NCBI GenBank assembly: GCA_963840805.1
Contig: CAWJAJ010000015.1
Span: 248,001 to 312,000, forward strand
Length of the DNA stretch: 64,000 nt
Direction: 5' to 3'
Source of the DNA: CADEEN01 sp963840805
GTDB taxonomy: Bacteria > Pseudomonadota > Gammaproteobacteria > Burkholderiales > Burkholderiaceae_C
The position numbers and the translations under genes were made by a program. Numbering within the stretch: the stretch's first letter is position 1; every line of letters starts with the position of its first letter. The notes below the pieces were generated by a model. The model was not told where the DNA came from. It searched no databases and saw only the letters and a list, made by a program, of their open reading frames with translations. This document shows positions 18,331-28,382 of the stretch, piece after piece.

Positions 18331-19449
18331 TGAGCCACACCGTGCGCCTGTTCCTGGCCGGCGATGTGATGACCGGCCGGGGCATCGACCAGGCCCTGGC
18401 GCAGCACTGCGATCCGGTGCTGTACGAGGAGTGGGTCCACGACGCGCGCGAGTATCTGCGCCTGGCCGAGCGTGCGAGCGGCCCGATCGCCGCACCGCTC
18501 GCGCCCGAGGCCGTCTGGGGCGATGCGCTGGCCGAGCTCGACCGCGCACAACCCGACCTGCGCATCGTCAACCTCGAAACCGCCATCACCACCGCCGCCA
18601 CGCCGTGGCCGCACAAGGGCATCCACTACCGCATGCACCCGGGCAACGTCGGCGTGCTCACGGCCGCCAGGATCGACGCCTGCGTGCTGGCCAACAACCA
18701 CGTGCTCGACTGGGGCCGCGACGGCCTGCACGAGACCCTGCACACGCTGCGCGGCGCCGGCATCGCCTGTGCCGGCGCCGGCGCCGACCGCCCCGCAGCC
18801 TGGGCACCCGCGCGGCTGGCCGCCGGCGGCCAGCGGGTGCTGCTGTTCGCGCTGGGCCTGGAGAGCAGCGGCGTGCCCGCCGCGTGGGCCGCGACGGCGG
18901 GCGACAGCGGCATCGCTGTCGGCGACGAACCGACCGCCGGCGCTGGCCGACGAGTGGCTGGCGCAGATCGCGGCGCAGCGCCGCCCCGGCGATCTGGTGA
19001 TCGCATCGCTGCACTGGGGCGGCAACTGGGTGCGTGCGGTGCCGGCGGCGCAGCGCGCGTTCGCGCAGCGCCTGATCGACAGTGGCTTGATCGACCTGGT
19101 GCACGGCCATTCGTCGCATCACCCGCTGCCCGTCGAGGTGCATCGCGGCAAGCTGATCCTGCACGGCTGCGGCGACCTGATCAACGACTACGAAGGCATC
19201 GGCCCGCACGGCGGCATGCGCAGTGACGTCGGCTGCCTGTACTTCGCCACGCTGGCCGCCGGCAGCGGGCGGCTCGAATCGCTGGACGTCGTGCCGCTGC
19301 GCCTGCAGCGCTTTGCGCTGCACAGCGCCGACGCGGCGGCACGCGACTGGATCGAGGGCCAGTTCGCGGCCCATGCACGCGACTTCGCGGCGCCGCTGCG
19401 CCGCCGCACCGAAGGCGGCTGGCACCTGCACTGGAGCGCACCGCGCTGA
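18327..19449 (+). CDS. CapA-family (poly-gamma-glutamate synthesis-like) metallophosphatase-fold protein, one frameshift
   Basis: About 373 aa with the CapA/PgsA fold: GDVMTGRGID near the N-terminus, VNLETAITT, LANNHVLDWG, SLHWGGN and GHSSHHPLPVEVH, which together carry the putative metal ligands. An extra G near 18945 shifts the frame between DEPTA and LADEWLAQIA. No signal peptide is evident, unlike PgsA of Bacillus. The ATGATG start at 18327 overlaps the RtcB stop, so it is probably cotranslated with RtcB. Similar CapA proteins occur beside RNA-repair genes in other proteobacteria by my recollection; a role in capsule formation should not be assumed. Confidence 0.82.
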
Positions 19450-19900
19450 GCACGCGAGGGCAAGCCGGCGACGACAACCGCCTGATCGCGCAGCGCCTGC
19501 GCGAGATGGCCGAGCTGCTCGACGCCGAGGGCGCCAATCCGTACCGCGCGATCGCCTACCGCGCCGCGGCCGACACGCTGGCGCGGCTGCGCACCATCCC
19601 CGGCATCGGGCCGGAACCGGCACGGCGCCTGCACGAGTCGCTGGGCGTGCAATCGCTCGAAGCGCTAGAGACCGCCGCGCGCGCCGCGGCGATTGGCAGT
19701 TCACCGCGCTGCACTCGAACACCGCCCGCGCGCACGAGCTCGGCCGCGTGCACGACTGGGTGGTGCTCTACGGCGTGGACAAAGACCACGCCGAGCGCCA
19801 GTACACCGTCGTCACCGCCACGCGCGGCACCCTGGCCGGGCGACGCGTCGTGCGCGGCCGCGAGGCGCAGTGCAGAGCCTGGTACGCGACGCATCGATGA
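19446..19900 (+). pseudogene. PolX-type helix-hairpin-helix protein remnant with internal deletion
   Basis: The N-terminal part (NRLIAQRLREMAELLDAEG, YRAAADTLARL, IPGIGPEPARRLHESLG) is the helix-hairpin-helix start of DNA polymerase X-like proteins. The C-terminal part (GDWQFTALHSNTARAHELG to CRAWYATHR, stop 19900) is the end of short relatives from Burkholderiales. The central 90-100 residues expected between them are absent and the frame changes near 19690. This looks like a true internal deletion rather than a read error. No good start codon is visible; the frame is open from about 19446 and the first ATG is 19506. Confidence 0.6.
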
Positions 19901-20482
19901 CGTCGTCGCGCTCGACCGCTGGGGTATGGACAGCGGTTCGCGGCGCCGTGGGGGTTGCGAGGCCACGAGCGCAGGCGCACACGATCTCAGCCAGGCAGAG
20001 CTGCGCCGGATCGTCGCCGACGGAGCGTCGGCAATCCTGTCTGGAGCAGGCGTTCGCCTTCTTGCGTTGGCAGGCCGGGATCGACCCAAAGCGGCTGTTC
20101 AGAAAGCGCTCTGATCGCAAGCAAGCGGACCTTCACGAAGTCTCCTTGTCACCCACCCTCGAGCAATCCAAGGCTTGTGTGCAGGGACGCATCAGTCCCG
20201 AGAGCCCGACCGAAGACCGCTCCAGCCCGCGGAATGGTAAGAGTGCGGCCGCCAGTTGCTGCGTGAGCACTCCATCTTTTCGACCGGAACGAATGGCAGC
20301 GAGCCGCAATCAACCCCCTCGGCATCATCGTGAGTCCGCGCAAGCCGCTCGCACCGCAGAAGACTGTGCGCTCCTGCGGCGCCGAGCCAACGAACCCGGG
20401 CGCTGCCGCCGCTGCCGCCACGCGACGAGCAGGCAAGTGGCGGCAGCCACACCTGTGTCAGTCGGACGGGAGGCGCATCGCG
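19901..20482. other. Intergenic stretch with no supported gene
   Basis: 582 bases between the PolX-like remnant and the glucan-locus lipoprotein. Short open frames exist on both strands but none shows a family motif or a ribosome site. I see no hairpin or operator here. It marks the left border of the beta-glucan locus. Confidence 0.5.
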
Positions 20483-22586
20483 TCACTCGAAGATGATGCC
20501 GCCGACGACCACCAGCGTCGTGGGATACACCCCATTGGCGGCAACGCTAAGGTTGGCGCCGCTGGTCTGGCCGCCGGCCGTCAGGGCGATGCCGCCGCCG
20601 ACGCCCTGGAACGACACCTGCGAGATCGGCGAGGCCGCCAGCGCCGAGGCCAGGGTGAGGCCGCCGACACCGCAGTCCTGCACCACGCTGAAAGCGGACA
20701 GCGGCACCGTGTACGCGGTGGGGGCGGCCGCGGTGGGCGTCACGATCGTGCGCAGTTGCAGGCGGCAGGTGTTGCCATTCGGCGGATAGCGCTTGCCGAG
20801 CGTCAGGTCGACGGCGAACTTGTTCGTCGCGGTGCCGAACCATTCCGGGTTCTGGCCGAGCTTGAACTTGATCGCGGTCTGGCCGTTGATCTGCACGCCC
20901 GTGCTGTCGGCGGTGCCGCTCAGGCCACCGGTGAGTCCGGGGGCGAGCACGAAGATGCCCATGTACAGGTCTGCAGCCGGCGTGGGCGTCTGGTAGTAAT
21001 AGAAGAAGGACGAATCGGCTGCGGCGACCGCGGGACTGAAACTGCCGCCTGAACCGCACCAGGCGGGATCGCCGCTGCAGTTGAAGCCGTCCAGGTTGCT
21101 GCCGCTGAAGCCGCCGAACTCGCCGCCCTCGATGGTGCGGTTGCCCGTCGCGAGGCCCGACGAGAACGTCTGCGGGCCGCTGCCACCACCACCGCCGCCC
21201 GAAGCCGTGCCGAGCAGTTGGATGTCGTCGAAGTAGTAGGCCTTTCCGGGCGGCGCATCGACGGTGCCCAGGTTGGGCAGCAGCACCAGCGTGTTGTAGT
21301 TCGTGTTGACCGCCGGCACGGTCCAGGTGAGCGTCTGCCAGCCCACGACGACCGTCTCGTTGGCCTGCAGGTCGCCACTGGACGGGTTGCCGCCCGGGCC
21401 TTCGAGCTTGAGCACCATCGGGATGCCGGCGGTGGGCGAGTTCACGCGCGCCGAGATCGTCAGACGCCCGGCCTCGAGCGGAATGGTGCTCGGCAGCGAG
21501 ACGATCGCTAGCGCGAAGACCTGGCCGCCGGAGCGCAAGACCTTCAGCGCGTTGCCGCTGCCACCGGCCGGGCCCGCCTCGACGGCGCTGCCCTCGCCAC
21601 CTTCGAAGCCGGCGATCGGCGGCGACACGCTGTCGAAGTTCGCGAGCACGGTACCACTGCCGCCGCCGCCGCCCGAAGCCGTGCCGAGCAGTTGGATGTC
21701 GTCGAAGTAGTAGGCCTTTCCGGGCGGCGCATCGACGGTGCCCAGGTTGGGCAGCAGCACCAGCGTGTTGTAGTTCGTGTTGACCGCCGGCACGGTCCAG
21801 GTGAGCGTCTGCCAGCCCACGACGACCGCCTCGTTGGCCTGCAGGTCGCCACTGGACGGGTTGCCGCCCGGGCCTTCGAGCTTGAGCACCATCGGAATGC
21901 CGGCGGTGGGCGAGTTCACCCGCGCCGAGATCGTCAGACGCCCGGCCTCGAGCGGAATGGTGCTCGGCAGCGAGACGATCGCTAGCGCGAAGACCTGGCC
22001 GCCGGAGCGCAAGACCTTCAGCGCGTTGCCGCTGCCACCGGCCGGGCCCGCCTCGACGGCGCTGCCCTCGCCACCTTCGAAGCCGGCGATCGGCGGCGAC
22101 ATGGTGTCGAAGTTGGCGAGCACCGTACCGGCGGGCGGCGGCGGCGGCGCGACGACGTAGTCCTTCGATCGCGCTCGCCGCCGCCGCGTTGGTGTTGCCG
22201 GCGATGTCAGTGAACCGTCCGGCCGCCACGCTCACGGTCATCGTTCCCGCCACGCTGGGCGTCGGCGTGACCACCAGGGTCGCCTGACGGCCGTCGACGC
22301 GCGTGAAAGCGCCCGGCGTCCCGCCGTCGACCGTGATGTCCGTGCCGTCGAAGCTGATCGCCGACATCCTCGCTGAAGACGAAGGTGAACGTCACCGGCC
22401 CGGTCGCCGCGGGCGCGGAGACGTTGTTGGCGATGGTCACCGTCGGCGCCGTGGTGTCGGGGCCTGGCCGGCGGAGCCGCCCACCGGAGGCGGCGGCGGT
22501 TCGGCATCGCCGCCGCCGCAGCCAACGAGCGCGGCGCCGGCCAGCAACAGGGCTGCCAGGGGCTTGAGGGTGTTCGCGTGCGACAT
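20483..22586 (-). CDS. Glucan-locus surface lipoprotein with Ig-like domain and tandem carbohydrate-binding-like repeats, frameshifted near N-terminus
   Basis: The start at 22586 gives MSHANTLKPLAALLLAGAALVGC, a lipoprotein signal ending in the lipobox LVGC. A bacterial Ig-like domain follows (VTIANNVSAPAATGPVTFTF; FTRVDGRQATLVVTPTPSVAG). The frame changes near 22460, 22370 and 22155. Then come two nearly identical domains of about 158 residues (VLANFDTMSPPIAGFEGG to YYFDDIQLLGTAS), separated by Gly-rich linkers, and a C-terminal beta-rich domain (TFSSGLATGNRTIEGGEF to VVVGGIIFE). No catalytic motif is recognised. Given the neighbours and the operator at 22635-22648 just upstream, it probably binds beta-glucan at the cell surface. 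The exact family is not known to me. Confidence 0.75.
21195..22134. repeat. 474-bp tandem duplication inside the lipoprotein gene
   Basis: The segments about 21195-21660 and 21669-22134 are the same at an offset of 474 bases, with only a handful of substitutions (for example GTCTCG against GCCTCG at 21351/21825 and CACGCGC against CACCCGC). 474 is a multiple of three, so each unit encodes a full 158-residue domain. The near identity points to a recent duplication. Confidence 0.93.
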
Positions 22587-22634
22587 GTCGTTGAGTCTCC
22601 AAGCGGCCCTGCGCGGGCCTGATTCATGAACTGA

Positions 22635-22648
22635 TGAAAGCGCTTTCA
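22635..22648. promoter_or_regulatory. LacI-type operator TGAAAGCGCTTTCA (site 1)
   Basis: Perfect 14-base palindrome about 50 bases upstream of the lipoprotein start at 22586, and downstream of the GH81 stop. The same word stands at 25052, 25158 and 40597. Its CGCT centre is typical of LacI/GalR-family sites, and the regulator encoded at 40664-41699 is the obvious candidate to bind it. Confidence 0.82.
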
Positions 22649-22704
22649 AGCTAGAGTAGCCGGTTGCAAATCGGATGGCAAGGCGCGGTCACTCGATGCT
22701 TTCC

Positions 22705-24999
22705 CTAGGCAGCGGTCATGGGCTGCGCGCCAGCGCCCCCGGCGCCACCGTAGAGGGTCTGGCCGTCGCTGAAGCGCACGCTGATCGGCGCCTTGCCGGC
22801 ATTGAAGGCCAGGTAGGTCTTCTTGCCATCGGCGCGCTTGAACACGGCGTGGAGCGGCGTGTCGGCACGCACGCCGAGATCGGGCGTGCCGAGTTCGTTC
22901 AGGCTCAGCAGCCAGTGCAGCGTGTGCGAGCGCGTCTCGCCCAGCTCGACCGCGCCCCAGCGGTTCCACTGCGCCAGCGCCGGCGCGGGGTCGGCGAGCG
23001 ACTGGTACTTGGCGAAGACGTCCTGCCAGATGTCCGGCGGATCGACCTTTTTGCCGCGCGCCGCCCAGATCGCCTGTTCGTCCTTGAGAGCCGCGAGGTT
23101 GCGCCGCACGTAGGCCGGGTGCTGCGCGATGTAGGTGGAGGCGGTGGTGATCGGCAGCAGGTTGATGCCGGTGATCTGGCGCGGGTCGTCGGTCCACCAG
23201 GTGTTGTGGATGTACTTGCCGCCGAAAAGCTGCGCCACGTCGACGTTCTTGTACTCGGGTGCGAGCACCAGGCCGTGCGCATCGAACCAGTAGTGGTCGA
23301 TCGCCTGCGCCTCGGTGGCGTAGAGATAGGCGCCTAGGTCGCGAAGCTCGCGATTGCCGGTCACCTCGCCCCAAAGGATCAAGCCCGCCCAGGCGTTGAT
23401 GGCTTCCGACGAGGACTCCTGGTTGTTGCCGTGAACGCCGTACTCTCCGACGCCGCCCAGGCCGTTGGCCCAGGAGTGACCTTCGTAGGGATCGAAGTTG
23501 CGCAGGAAAGGAAAGTCGGCGCGTCCGCGCTCGGCGGTCGCGATGTCGGCCACCAGCAGGTCGACCATCGCGCCCCAGCGCTCCTTGGCCGCCCAGGCGG
23601 GGTCGCGCAGCGCGATCTCGGCGGCGACGCGGATCCAGTAGCCGTACCAGAAGTGGTGGTCGTTGACCTCGGCGATCGAGAAGAACTCGTCGGGGTAGCT
23701 CGCCAACGCGCCCAGCGTGCGATCGACGAAGAAGTAGCGCTTCGAGTCGCCGCCGCCGAGCCACTCCTCCATGCGCTTCTTGAGCATCGCGAGCAGTTGA
23801 TTGCGGCCCTCGGCGTCGCCTTGCTGCTCGTGCACGTCGAGCAGCTTCATGACGCGCTGCAGCCCCTTGCCCTGCCAGTAGGCGCTCTGGCCCTCGGGCA
23901 GCATCAAGCGTCGCGCATTGCGCAGGTCGGACTTCATCACGTCGGCCAGCTCGGCCCGACGCGGCGACTCGCCCACGCCCGGCCAGAAGGGGACGAAGCC
24001 CACGTAGGGATGCGTGGTCTTGAACTGGGGTGCGGCCAGCAGGCGGACCTTGCCGCGCACGGTGTCGTAGGCCGGACCGAGCTTGCCGTCGACCGCCGCG
24101 TTGTTGAACCAGTGATGCGGGTACAGGCCGTACAGCGGGCCGGCATCCGCGCCTTCCATCACGCGCGTGGTCGCGGTGAAGGTGGTCTCGACTTGGCTGC
24201 CGGGCACGTCGTAGCGCCACTGCACCCGCGTGCCTTGCACGAAGGCGTAGGCGTGGCGCTGCAGGAGCGTCAGCGTCTCGGGTTTGTCGTCCGGCAGGAC
24301 GGCCGCCGAGACGAAGTGCTTGCCGGCCGGCAGTCGGGCGATCCACTCGCTGGCGGAGACCGACTCCCAACGCGCACCGGTGGGTGCGAACAGCGCATAG
24401 GCCTTGCCCTTGACGCGCAGCGCCAGCACGCGCGCGTCGGCGCCCCCGTCGAAACGCTCGCCCGCGGCCGGCAGACGTACACGCAGATCGCCGCGCGTGA
24501 GCTGGAGGTAGGCGTACGGGTTGCCGTGAGCGACCGTGACGCGCATGTCGTCGGCACCGCGCGCCATCGAGATGTCGATCGACCAGTCGCCGACGCCGGC
24601 GAGCTTGGCCGGACCGGGCTCGAATCCAACAGGCGAGAGGAGTAGCGGATCGCGGTGCGGGTAGGCCACCTCGGTGTCGCGGCGATCAGTGGCCGTCACC
24701 TCCTTGCTCGGCAAGGCCATCTCGAAGCCCTGCTCGGTGGTGCGCACCGTCATCGGTTGCACGAAGATCGGGAAGGGCTTGGGATTGAAGATCAGCGTCG
24801 AGTACCACTGGCTGGTGGGCGCCGCCTGCTTGAGCATGGCCTCGGTGCGCAGCGGCGCCGCCGGCAATCCCTTGTCGCCGGCTTTGGGGCCGAGGTGGTA
24901 CGCGCCCTCCCCGGCCTTCACGGGTTGCGCCGCGACGCCACGAACCGCCAGCAATAGCCCCAAGGCCGACCAGATCGCAAACCGAAGAACCAACTTCAT
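22705..24999 (-). CDS. GH81 endo-beta-1,3-glucanase, secreted
   Basis: A 764-aa enzyme that cuts internal beta-1,3-glucosidic bonds (laminarin, curdlan-type chains). The start at 24999 gives a clean signal peptide (MKLVLRFAIWSALGLLLAVRGVAAQ); in-frame ATGs at 25008 and 25026 are also possible. GH81 signatures are WYSTLIFNPKPFPIFVQP, YGLYPHHWFNN, the block DPYEGHSWANGLGGVG and GNNQESSSEAINAW, which contains the conserved acidic residues Glu528 and Glu532. The length is normal and there is no extra binding module. It is divergent from the porin operon; two operator palindromes lie between the starts. It should act outside the inner membrane to begin glucan breakdown. Confidence 0.93.
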   Translation of the reverse strand: MKLVLRFAIWSALGLLLAVRGVAAQPVKAGEGAYHLGPKAGDKGLPAAPLRTEAMLKQAAPTSQWYSTLIFNPKPFPIFVQPMTVRTTEQGFEMALPSKEVTATDRRDTEVAYPHRDPLLLSPVGFEPGPAKLAGVGDWSIDISMARGADDMRVTVAHGNPYAYLQLTRGDLRVRLPAAGERFDGGADARVLALRVKGKAYALFAPTGARWESVSASEWIARLPAGKHFVSAAVLPDDKPETLTLLQRHAYAFVQGTRVQWRYDVPGSQVETTFTATTRVMEGADAGPLYGLYPHHWFNNAAVDGKLGPAYDTVRGKVRLLAAPQFKTTHPYVGFVPFWPGVGESPRRAELADVMKSDLRNARRLMLPEGQSAYWQGKGLQRVMKLLDVHEQQGDAEGRNQLLAMLKKRMEEWLGGGDSKRYFFVDRTLGALASYPDEFFSIAEVNDHHFWYGYWIRVAAEIALRDPAWAAKERWGAMVDLLVADIATAERGRADFPFLRNFDPYEGHSWANGLGGVGEYGVHGNNQESSSEAINAWAGLILWGEVTGNRELRDLGAYLYATEAQAIDHYWFDAHGLVLAPEYKNVDVAQLFGGKYIHNTWWTDDPRQITGINLLPITTASTYIAQHPAYVRRNLAALKDEQAIWAARGKKVDPPDIWQDVFAKYQSLADPAPALAQWNRWGAVELGETRSHTLHWLLSLNELGTPDLGVRADTPLHAVFKRADGKKTYLAFNAGKAPISVRFSDGQTLYGGAGGAGAQPMTAA

Positions 25000-25051
25000 G
25001 CATGCCATGCGAGCACCTGCGAGCAACGAGGATAGACAGATCCATTCTGTT

Positions 25052-25065
25052 TGAAAGCGCTTTCA
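25052..25065. promoter_or_regulatory. LacI-type operator (site 2)
   Basis: TGAAAGCGCTTTCA, 53 bases upstream of the GH81 start and on the GH81 side of the divergent promoter region. Probably represses GH81. Confidence 0.82.
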
Positions 25066-25157
25066 CGCGGATCGTGGTTTTCCCGATACCGGAGAGTGGC
25101 GCGGGAAAACACGGACGCGTCCGACGTTGACGACCCTTGCATCCGGTCGCTATGCTT

Positions 25158-25171
25158 TGAAAGCGCTTTCA
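25158..25171. promoter_or_regulatory. LacI-type operator (site 3)
   Basis: TGAAAGCGCTTTCA, 39 bases upstream of the porin ATG at 25210. It is 106 bases from site 2 centre to centre, close to ten helical turns, so looping between the two sites is possible. Confidence 0.82.
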
Positions 25172-25209
25172 CAAGAACGTACCTCTACCCCTTTGCCGAG
25201 CGAGACCCC

Positions 25210-26568
25210 ATGCACCCTCTGCACACGAGCAAGAACCGGATCGCGAAGATGGTGCGCGCGAGCGCCCTGGCGCGTGCGTGCAGCGTGGCCGCAGCGACGC
25301 TGGGCCTGGCGGGAAACGCATCGGCGATCGACTTCGGCCCCTTCAGCCTGACCGGCTTTGCCAAGGTCGATGTCACGCGGATCAGCAGCGAATGCCCGCT
25401 GAAGGACTGCCAGGTGGAGAAGTTCGCCGGCAGGGAGTTCGTCTGGTCCGATGAACTCGTGCAGGGCGTGGGCTACGGTGCCGGCACGACCCATGTCACG
25501 CTGTTCCAGCCCTACCTGGGCGCCAAATTCGACCTGCCGCGCGGGTTCAAGCTGTCCGGCCTGCTGAGCCAGCGCTGGCGGGATGGCAAGGAAGACTTCA
25601 AGGGCTTCTGGTACGACAAGAACGTCGGCATCAGCCACGAGGACTATGGCAGCTTGCGCATCGGCGCGATGACCACGCGCGCCTGGAGCATGGCGGACTA
25701 CCCCTTCGGTAGCGACATCGGCGTGGGTGACGAGTGGGCTTCGTCCGGTGCCGGCTATGGCCTGCTCACGCGCGCCGCACGCTACACCTCGCGCCAGTTC
25801 GACGTGGCCGAGGGTGATCTGGTGGTGGAAGCCACCTACGACTTCGGCAAGAGCGGCTGGAACAGGAACAAACCTCGCTTCTGGGAGCTGTGGCTGCAAT
25901 ACCGCCGCGGTGACTTGGGCATCGACGTCATGCTCCAGGAAGGCAAGAACGGCCCCCCCGTCTCTTTCGGTCACGCGCCTTTCAGCAGCCTGTTCTACGA
26001 CTCGCAGTTCGACAACGATCTGGGCGGCTCCAGCCAGGGCATCGCGATGATCATGGCGCGCTACAAGCTGGACGCGAAGCTGGAGCTCTATGGCGGCCTG
26101 CGCGGCAACCGTTGGAGTGGCGCCTACGCCAAGTTCCTGCAATCCGCGGCCGACAACCCGGCCGGCTTCGACATCTGGAACAACCCGTTCAACGTCGATT
26201 GGAGCAACGACCTCGGCGGCGGCGTGTACAAGGGCTACTCCGCGACCTCGCTCGATGCGGTGCTCGGTGCGCGCTACCAGATCTCGCAGAAGCTGGCCGC
26301 CTACACCGGCATGGTCTATCTCGGCACCGCCGAAACCGACAACCCGTCGGAACGGGGCCAGTCGAACTGGGCCGCTTTCAACACCCTCGGCCTGAGCTAC
26401 GACTATGGCCATGGCCTGCGCCTGAACGGCGTGGTCGGCCTGGTGAACTACGGCAAACGCGGCCTCTCGCCGACCAGCATGCCGAGCCACCAGGCATTCA
26501 CCGGCATCGACTCGCGCGTGAAGAAGCGCGGCAACTGGTTCGGCGTCGGCGCGACCTTCACCTTCTGA
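25210..26568 (+). CDS. Outer-membrane beta-barrel porin of the glucan locus
   Basis: 452 aa. A signal peptide ends near GNASA (residues about 30-37). The mature part is made of alternating strands with many aromatic residues and ends in FTF, the C-terminal Phe signature of outer-membrane barrels. It lacks TonB-box or plug features and so differs from SusC-type importers of Bacteroidetes. Start ATG 25210 has only a weak upstream ribosome site. As the first gene of the operon porin, GH17 lipoprotein, GH30, phosphorylase, MFS-GH17, it most likely lets glucan oligosaccharides cross the outer membrane. It resembles carbohydrate-selective porins in general layout, but I cannot name a specific family. 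Confidence 0.8.
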   Translation: MHPLHTSKNRIAKMVRASALARACSVAAATLGLAGNASAIDFGPFSLTGFAKVDVTRISSECPLKDCQVEKFAGREFVWSDELVQGVGYGAGTTHVTLFQPYLGAKFDLPRGFKLSGLLSQRWRDGKEDFKGFWYDKNVGISHEDYGSLRIGAMTTRAWSMADYPFGSDIGVGDEWASSGAGYGLLTRAARYTSRQFDVAEGDLVVEATYDFGKSGWNRNKPRFWELWLQYRRGDLGIDVMLQEGKNGPPVSFGHAPFSSLFYDSQFDNDLGGSSQGIAMIMARYKLDAKLELYGGLRGNRWSGAYAKFLQSAADNPAGFDIWNNPFNVDWSNDLGGGVYKGYSATSLDAVLGARYQISQKLAAYTGMVYLGTAETDNPSERGQSNWAAFNTLGLSYDYGHGLRLNGVVGLVNYGKRGLSPTSMPSHQAFTGIDSRVKKRGNWFGVGATFTF

Positions 26569-26593
26569 CATGCATTCGCTCGAGGTCACTCCC

Positions 26594-28345
26594 ATGAAGC
26601 CATCGCCCTTCGGCGTCTTCTCGATTCGCGCGGCACTCGCGGCGCTGCTGGTCGTCATCCTGGTCGCCTGCGGCGGGGGTGGCGGCGTGCCCTACACCGG
26701 CGTGCAGATTCGCCCGCTGAGCCCGGAATTCAGCTCGCGCAAGGCGGTGGCCTACGGGGCCTATCGCACCGCGAGGAACCCCGCGGAGCTGGACGCGGAA
26801 GTGATCCCGCCGGCCAACCTCAAGCAGGATCTCGACCTGATGCTGGCCGCGGGCTTCCGCATGATTCGCCTGTTCTCCAGCGACGACAAGGTAGCCCGGC
26901 AGACCCTGCAGGTCATCGTCGACAACAACCTGAACATGAAGGTGCAGCTCGGCGCCTTCATCCGCGGCGACGCGTATGCCGCGGAGGCCGACAAGCCGGC
27001 CATCTATGCAGCCAACGAGGCCTCGATCGCGCAGGCCGTGGCGCTGGCCAACAACCCGGCGTTCAAGGACATCATCCTGGCCGTCAGCATCGGCAACGAG
27101 ACCCAGGTGGACTTCTCCGGCGTCCGCACCAAGCCTGAAACCCTCGCCGGGTACATCCGCACGGTGCGCAACCAGATCACGCAGCCGGTGACCACCGACG
27201 ACAACTGGCTCGCCTGGGCCAGGATGCCGGCGGTGATCACCAACGAGGTCGACTTCGCCTCGATCCACATCTACGCCCAACTCGACACCTTCTTCGACCC
27301 GAGGCTGTTCGACTGGCGCCAGAAGGACGTGCCCGAAGCCAGCCGCGCGGCCGCGATGATGGACGCCGTCATGGTCGAAACCAAGCGCCAGTACGGCGAG
27401 GCGCGCGCGGCTTTCGACAGCAAGGGGCTGTCCTACATCCCGATCACCGTCGGCGAGTCGGGCTGGAACGTGATCGATCCGCGCCTGTCCTTCCGCGCCC
27501 ACCCGGTGAACCAGAAGATGTACTTCGACCGCATCACCGCCTGGGCGAACGAAGGCAGGACCGGCCCGGGACCCGATGCCGTGTTCTATTTCGTGGCCTT
27601 CGACGAGCAGTGGAAGCAAGGCGACGACGGGTGGGGCTTGTTCAACAAGGAGCGCCAGGCGCGCTATGCGATCCAGGCGATCAATCCGAACAACTCGCCC
27701 GCAGGCGGCGCCACCTGGGTCTGGGCGCCGGGCGCCTTCACCGATGCCGATGCGCTGTACTTCCAGCCACCGGTGGTCACCGCGGCGATCACGGAGAACA
27801 AGTACACCCTGTACACCGACGTGGCGCCCGGCGCCTCCGAAGTGCGGCCCACGGGCCTGCGCTGGGACGCCTTCGACGGCACCACCGCGGCCCGCAACGA
27901 GGCCTCGCCCAACTACGGGCCCGGCGACGCCAGCAATGGCCTCGAGATCACGCCCCAGCCGGCCGGCTTCGGCTGGGGCCTGGTGCGGCAGTCACCCACG
28001 GCGGCCACGGACAACCTGTCGAACTACGCGGCCACCGGCACGCTTAACTTCTGGATCAGCACCACCTACCCGGGCAAGATCGAGATCGGCATCTCGACCG
28101 ACACCCAGGACCGCGAGCCGCAGGAGGCCATCCTGCAGCTCCAGCCCGGCAACTACGGCTACTGCAACACCGGCGCGTGGTGCCAGGTGTCGATCCCGAT
28201 CAAGGACTTCATCGCCAAGAACCCCAAGCTCGACCTGTCGCTGGTGCTGTCGCGTTTCCTCATCTCGGACGTGTACTCGCGCACGGGCAACGCGCCGGGG
28301 AGCACCGCCAAGCTCTACCTCGACGGCATCCACTGGTCGAAGTAA
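26594..28345 (+). CDS. GH17-type beta-1,3-glucanase lipoprotein with C-terminal binding domain
   Basis: About 583 aa. From ATG 26594 the signal is MKPSPFGVFSIRAALAALLV followed by a lipobox ending VAC, so it is a lipoprotein. The GH17-like barrel spans about residues 40-360, with acid/base Glu169 in SIGNETQVD and nucleophile Glu288 in TVGESGW. A C-terminal beta-sandwich (about 400-583, LNFWISTTYPGKIEIGIST) resembles the carbohydrate-binding part of exo-glucanases. It follows the porin by 26 bases. It should trim beta-1,3-glucan at the outer membrane or in the periplasm. The GH17 assignment rests on motifs; subfamily and exo/endo mode are not clear. Confidence 0.85.
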   Translation: MKPSPFGVFSIRAALAALLVVILVACGGGGGVPYTGVQIRPLSPEFSSRKAVAYGAYRTARNPAELDAEVIPPANLKQDLDLMLAAGFRMIRLFSSDDKVARQTLQVIVDNNLNMKVQLGAFIRGDAYAAEADKPAIYAANEASIAQAVALANNPAFKDIILAVSIGNETQVDFSGVRTKPETLAGYIRTVRNQITQPVTTDDNWLAWARMPAVITNEVDFASIHIYAQLDTFFDPRLFDWRQKDVPEASRAAAMMDAVMVETKRQYGEARAAFDSKGLSYIPITVGESGWNVIDPRLSFRAHPVNQKMYFDRITAWANEGRTGPGPDAVFYFVAFDEQWKQGDDGWGLFNKERQARYAIQAINPNNSPAGGATWVWAPGAFTDADALYFQPPVVTAAITENKYTLYTDVAPGASEVRPTGLRWDAFDGTTAARNEASPNYGPGDASNGLEITPQPAGFGWGLVRQSPTAATDNLSNYAATGTLNFWISTTYPGKIEIGISTDTQDREPQEAILQLQPGNYGYCNTGAWCQVSIPIKDFIAKNPKLDLSLVLSRFLISDVYSRTGNAPGSTAKLYLDGIHWSK

Positions 28346-28382
28346 GGCGCGCGGGCACTGCGAGGTGTCCGCCGCTTTGGCG

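Noticed and set aside
21195..22134. Possible CRISPR or satellite array
   Set aside because: There are only two long units, in frame and coding; no short repeats with spacers are present. No CRISPR array was seen anywhere in the window.
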